Translations under genes and position numbers: made by a program | Assembly (NCBI GenBank): GCA_035524675.1 | Contig: DATKOK010000168.1 | Span: forward strand, 1 to 6,273 | Length of the DNA: 6,273 bases | Reading direction: 5' to 3' | Source of the DNA: FEN-987 sp035524675 | Lineage (GTDB): Archaea > Thermoproteota > Bathyarchaeia > 40CM-2-53-6 | Shown: positions 5,485 to 6,273 of the stretch, piece after piece | How positions within the stretch are numbered: position 1 is the stretch's first letter | Layout of the letters: each line of letters begins with the position of its first letter | Notes under the pieces: generated by a model | The model's input: only the letters and a program-made list of their open reading frames with translations | What the model was told of the DNA's origin: nothing | The model's database searches: none

Positions 5485-5641
5485 CCAGTATCACACGGCA
5501 ATTTTGACGCCTGAAACATTTTAGGTCCAATATTTAGCTTTAGGTGGGCCCGTCTCCGGCTCGTTTGATCAAAGGTCAGGTTGAAGAATCTCTCCATCCG
5601 GGAAGAATACGGTACGTTTGAGTAGCAAGAGTCGAAGAGGG
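5485..5641. promoter_or_regulatory. Divergent intergenic region with TTTGATCAAA palindrome (5564-5573)
   Basis: This 157-nt spacer separates the oxidase operon from the DUF1404-like gene and should hold both promoters. It contains a perfect 10-bp palindrome, TTTGATCAAA, about 27 bp upstream of the leftward TATA-like box, which may be a regulator site or chance. I see no convincing rightward TATA box. The short open frame crossing it on the minus strand (5481-5672) has no recognisable content. Confidence 0.35.
5529..5537 (-). promoter_or_regulatory. TATA-like box of the oxidase operon
   Basis: On the minus strand CTAAATATT, preceded by the purine-containing CCTAAAG, lies about 45-53 nt before TTG 5484, predicting a leader of about 20-25 nt. 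A second weaker candidate, CCTAAAATG near 5516-5525, would give a leader of about 10 nt. Confidence 0.45.
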
Positions 5642-6273
5642 GTGACCGTTGCTGAGTCAGCAGGTGCCACAATTCGAAGGATTACTCCCCTCGGCTTAAC
5701 TGACCAAGAAGCAGTTGGTTGGTACCGGAATTATTCGCAAACCAATTGGATGTTGAGGTCTGTTCTTGCGCTCTTTTCCGGTCTTGGTCTACTTGTGTAC
5801 GGTATCGTCTTCGCGAATTTTCTCGAGTCGTCATTGATGTCGAGCATGATCATTCGACCAGTTGTCTATGCAATAGTAGGTGGGTTGTTCGCTTACGCAG
5901 CGTACTCAGTGGCATCTAGTGGGATCTCAGTTAGGCTCTCAATTATTCACGAATCGGTGTTGAGAAGAACCACCTTGATAAATCGACAAGGGGTTTTACC
6001 CTTCGTATTAGCTATGCTGATGATTTACTATTGGTCTCTTCCCTTCAGCTTCCACGCAGTTCAGTTGAGTAACATCACTCATTACGTGATGTACTTGACT
6101 TTCATTTGTGCTGGAGGACTGGTCTTGACTGGAGTCACGCTAGTGAGTCGCCCTCTCCTCATGATCCTCTCTGTCGCCGTCGGGAAGGCACTTGGACTTT
6201 ATGGTGCATATCTAATCCTTTCACCAGCATACCTGTATGATGTGTATCCTGCTGCTCAACAAGCCGACACTGG
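5642..6273 (+). CDS. DUF1404/CtaG-like multi-pass membrane protein (3' end outside window)
   Basis: The plus frame is open from 5585 to the right edge; from GTG 5642 it gives 210 residues. After a soluble start of about 37 residues come five helices: about 38-61, 71-92, 116-136, 144-166 and 170-192. Between helices 3 and 4, F-H-A-V-Q and, seven residues later, T-H-Y-V-M-Y resemble the His-x-x-Gln/His pattern of DUF1404 and CtaG-type proteins, which occur beside terminal oxidases; CtaG-type proteins help deliver copper or assemble the enzyme. The start is uncertain: GTG 5642 follows GAAGAGGG directly, and ATG 5750 (residue 37) would begin just at the first helix. The segment GLTDQEAVGWYRNYSQ before that ATG looks coding, so I favour the longer form. 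The divergent position relative to the oxidase operon supports a linked role. The gene is clearly real; the family call is tentative. Confidence 0.6.
   Translation, partial: MTVAESAGATIRRITPLGLTDQEAVGWYRNYSQTNWMLRSVLALFSGLGLLVYGIVFANFLESSLMSSMIIRPVVYAIVGGLFAYAAYSVASSGISVRLSIIHESVLRRTTLINRQGVLPFVLAMLMIYYWSLPFSFHAVQLSNITHYVMYLTFICAGGLVLTGVTLVSRPLLMILSVAVGKALGLYGAYLILSPAYLYDVYPAAQQADT

Noticed and set aside
5481..5672. 63-codon minus frame running into the operon start
   Set aside because: The product has no helix, signal or motif, and it covers the divergent promoter region.
5719..5919. 66-codon plus frame
   Set aside because: It is a shadow of the membrane protein frame beginning at 5642.
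1..6273. tRNA, rRNA, CRISPR array, insertion sequence or riboswitch
   Set aside because: No cloverleaf, conserved RNA core, spaced repeats, transposase or terminal inverted repeats were recognisable on either strand.

Overview
The window looks like an archaeal respiratory locus, probably from the Nitrososphaeria/Thaumarchaeota side of Thermoproteota. That placement is an inference from gene content and sequence style, not from a marker gene. The signs are BRE/TATA-like promoters very close to start codons, frequent TTG and GTG starts, tight overlaps, a half-length (compact) heme A synthase, and a DUF1404/CtaG-like membrane protein beside the oxidase genes. Base composition is close to even GC and I see no sign of a recently acquired island.

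Layout, left to right. Bases 1-320 (minus) hold the 5' two-thirds or so of a CoxG-type SRPBCC protein that runs off the left edge. Bases 425-907 (minus) encode a small multi-pass protein resembling QueT-type ECF S-components. It overlaps by 4 nt the end of heme-copper oxidase subunit III (904-1728, minus). A compact divergent promoter region (1729-1851) with a perfect 7+7 bp inverted repeat separates subunit III from an unrecognised four-helix membrane protein (1852-2745, plus). Converging on that gene is the main oxidase operon, read right to left from 5484: a signal-peptide plus single-helix protein (5254-5484), a one-helix CuA subunit II (4781-5257), catalytic subunit I (3287-4768), compact CtaA (2844-3296), and a 29-residue single-helix miniprotein (2752-2841). 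Divergent from this operon, a DUF1404/CtaG-like membrane protein (5642 onward, plus) runs off the right edge.

Together the genes encode an A1-type heme-copper terminal oxidase (subunits I, II, III), its heme A synthase and probable assembly or accessory proteins. The points most worth a second look are these. (1) Subunit II is split in two exactly in the loop between its two membrane helices, at a slippery A_AAG_GGG heptamer and a GTGATG overlap. (2) There is a tandem 24-nt repeat of N-glycosylation sequons inside the CuA protein. (3) An unlisted 29-aa membrane miniprotein ends the operon. (4) A symmetric operator candidate lies between the divergent promoters of subunit III and the unknown gene.
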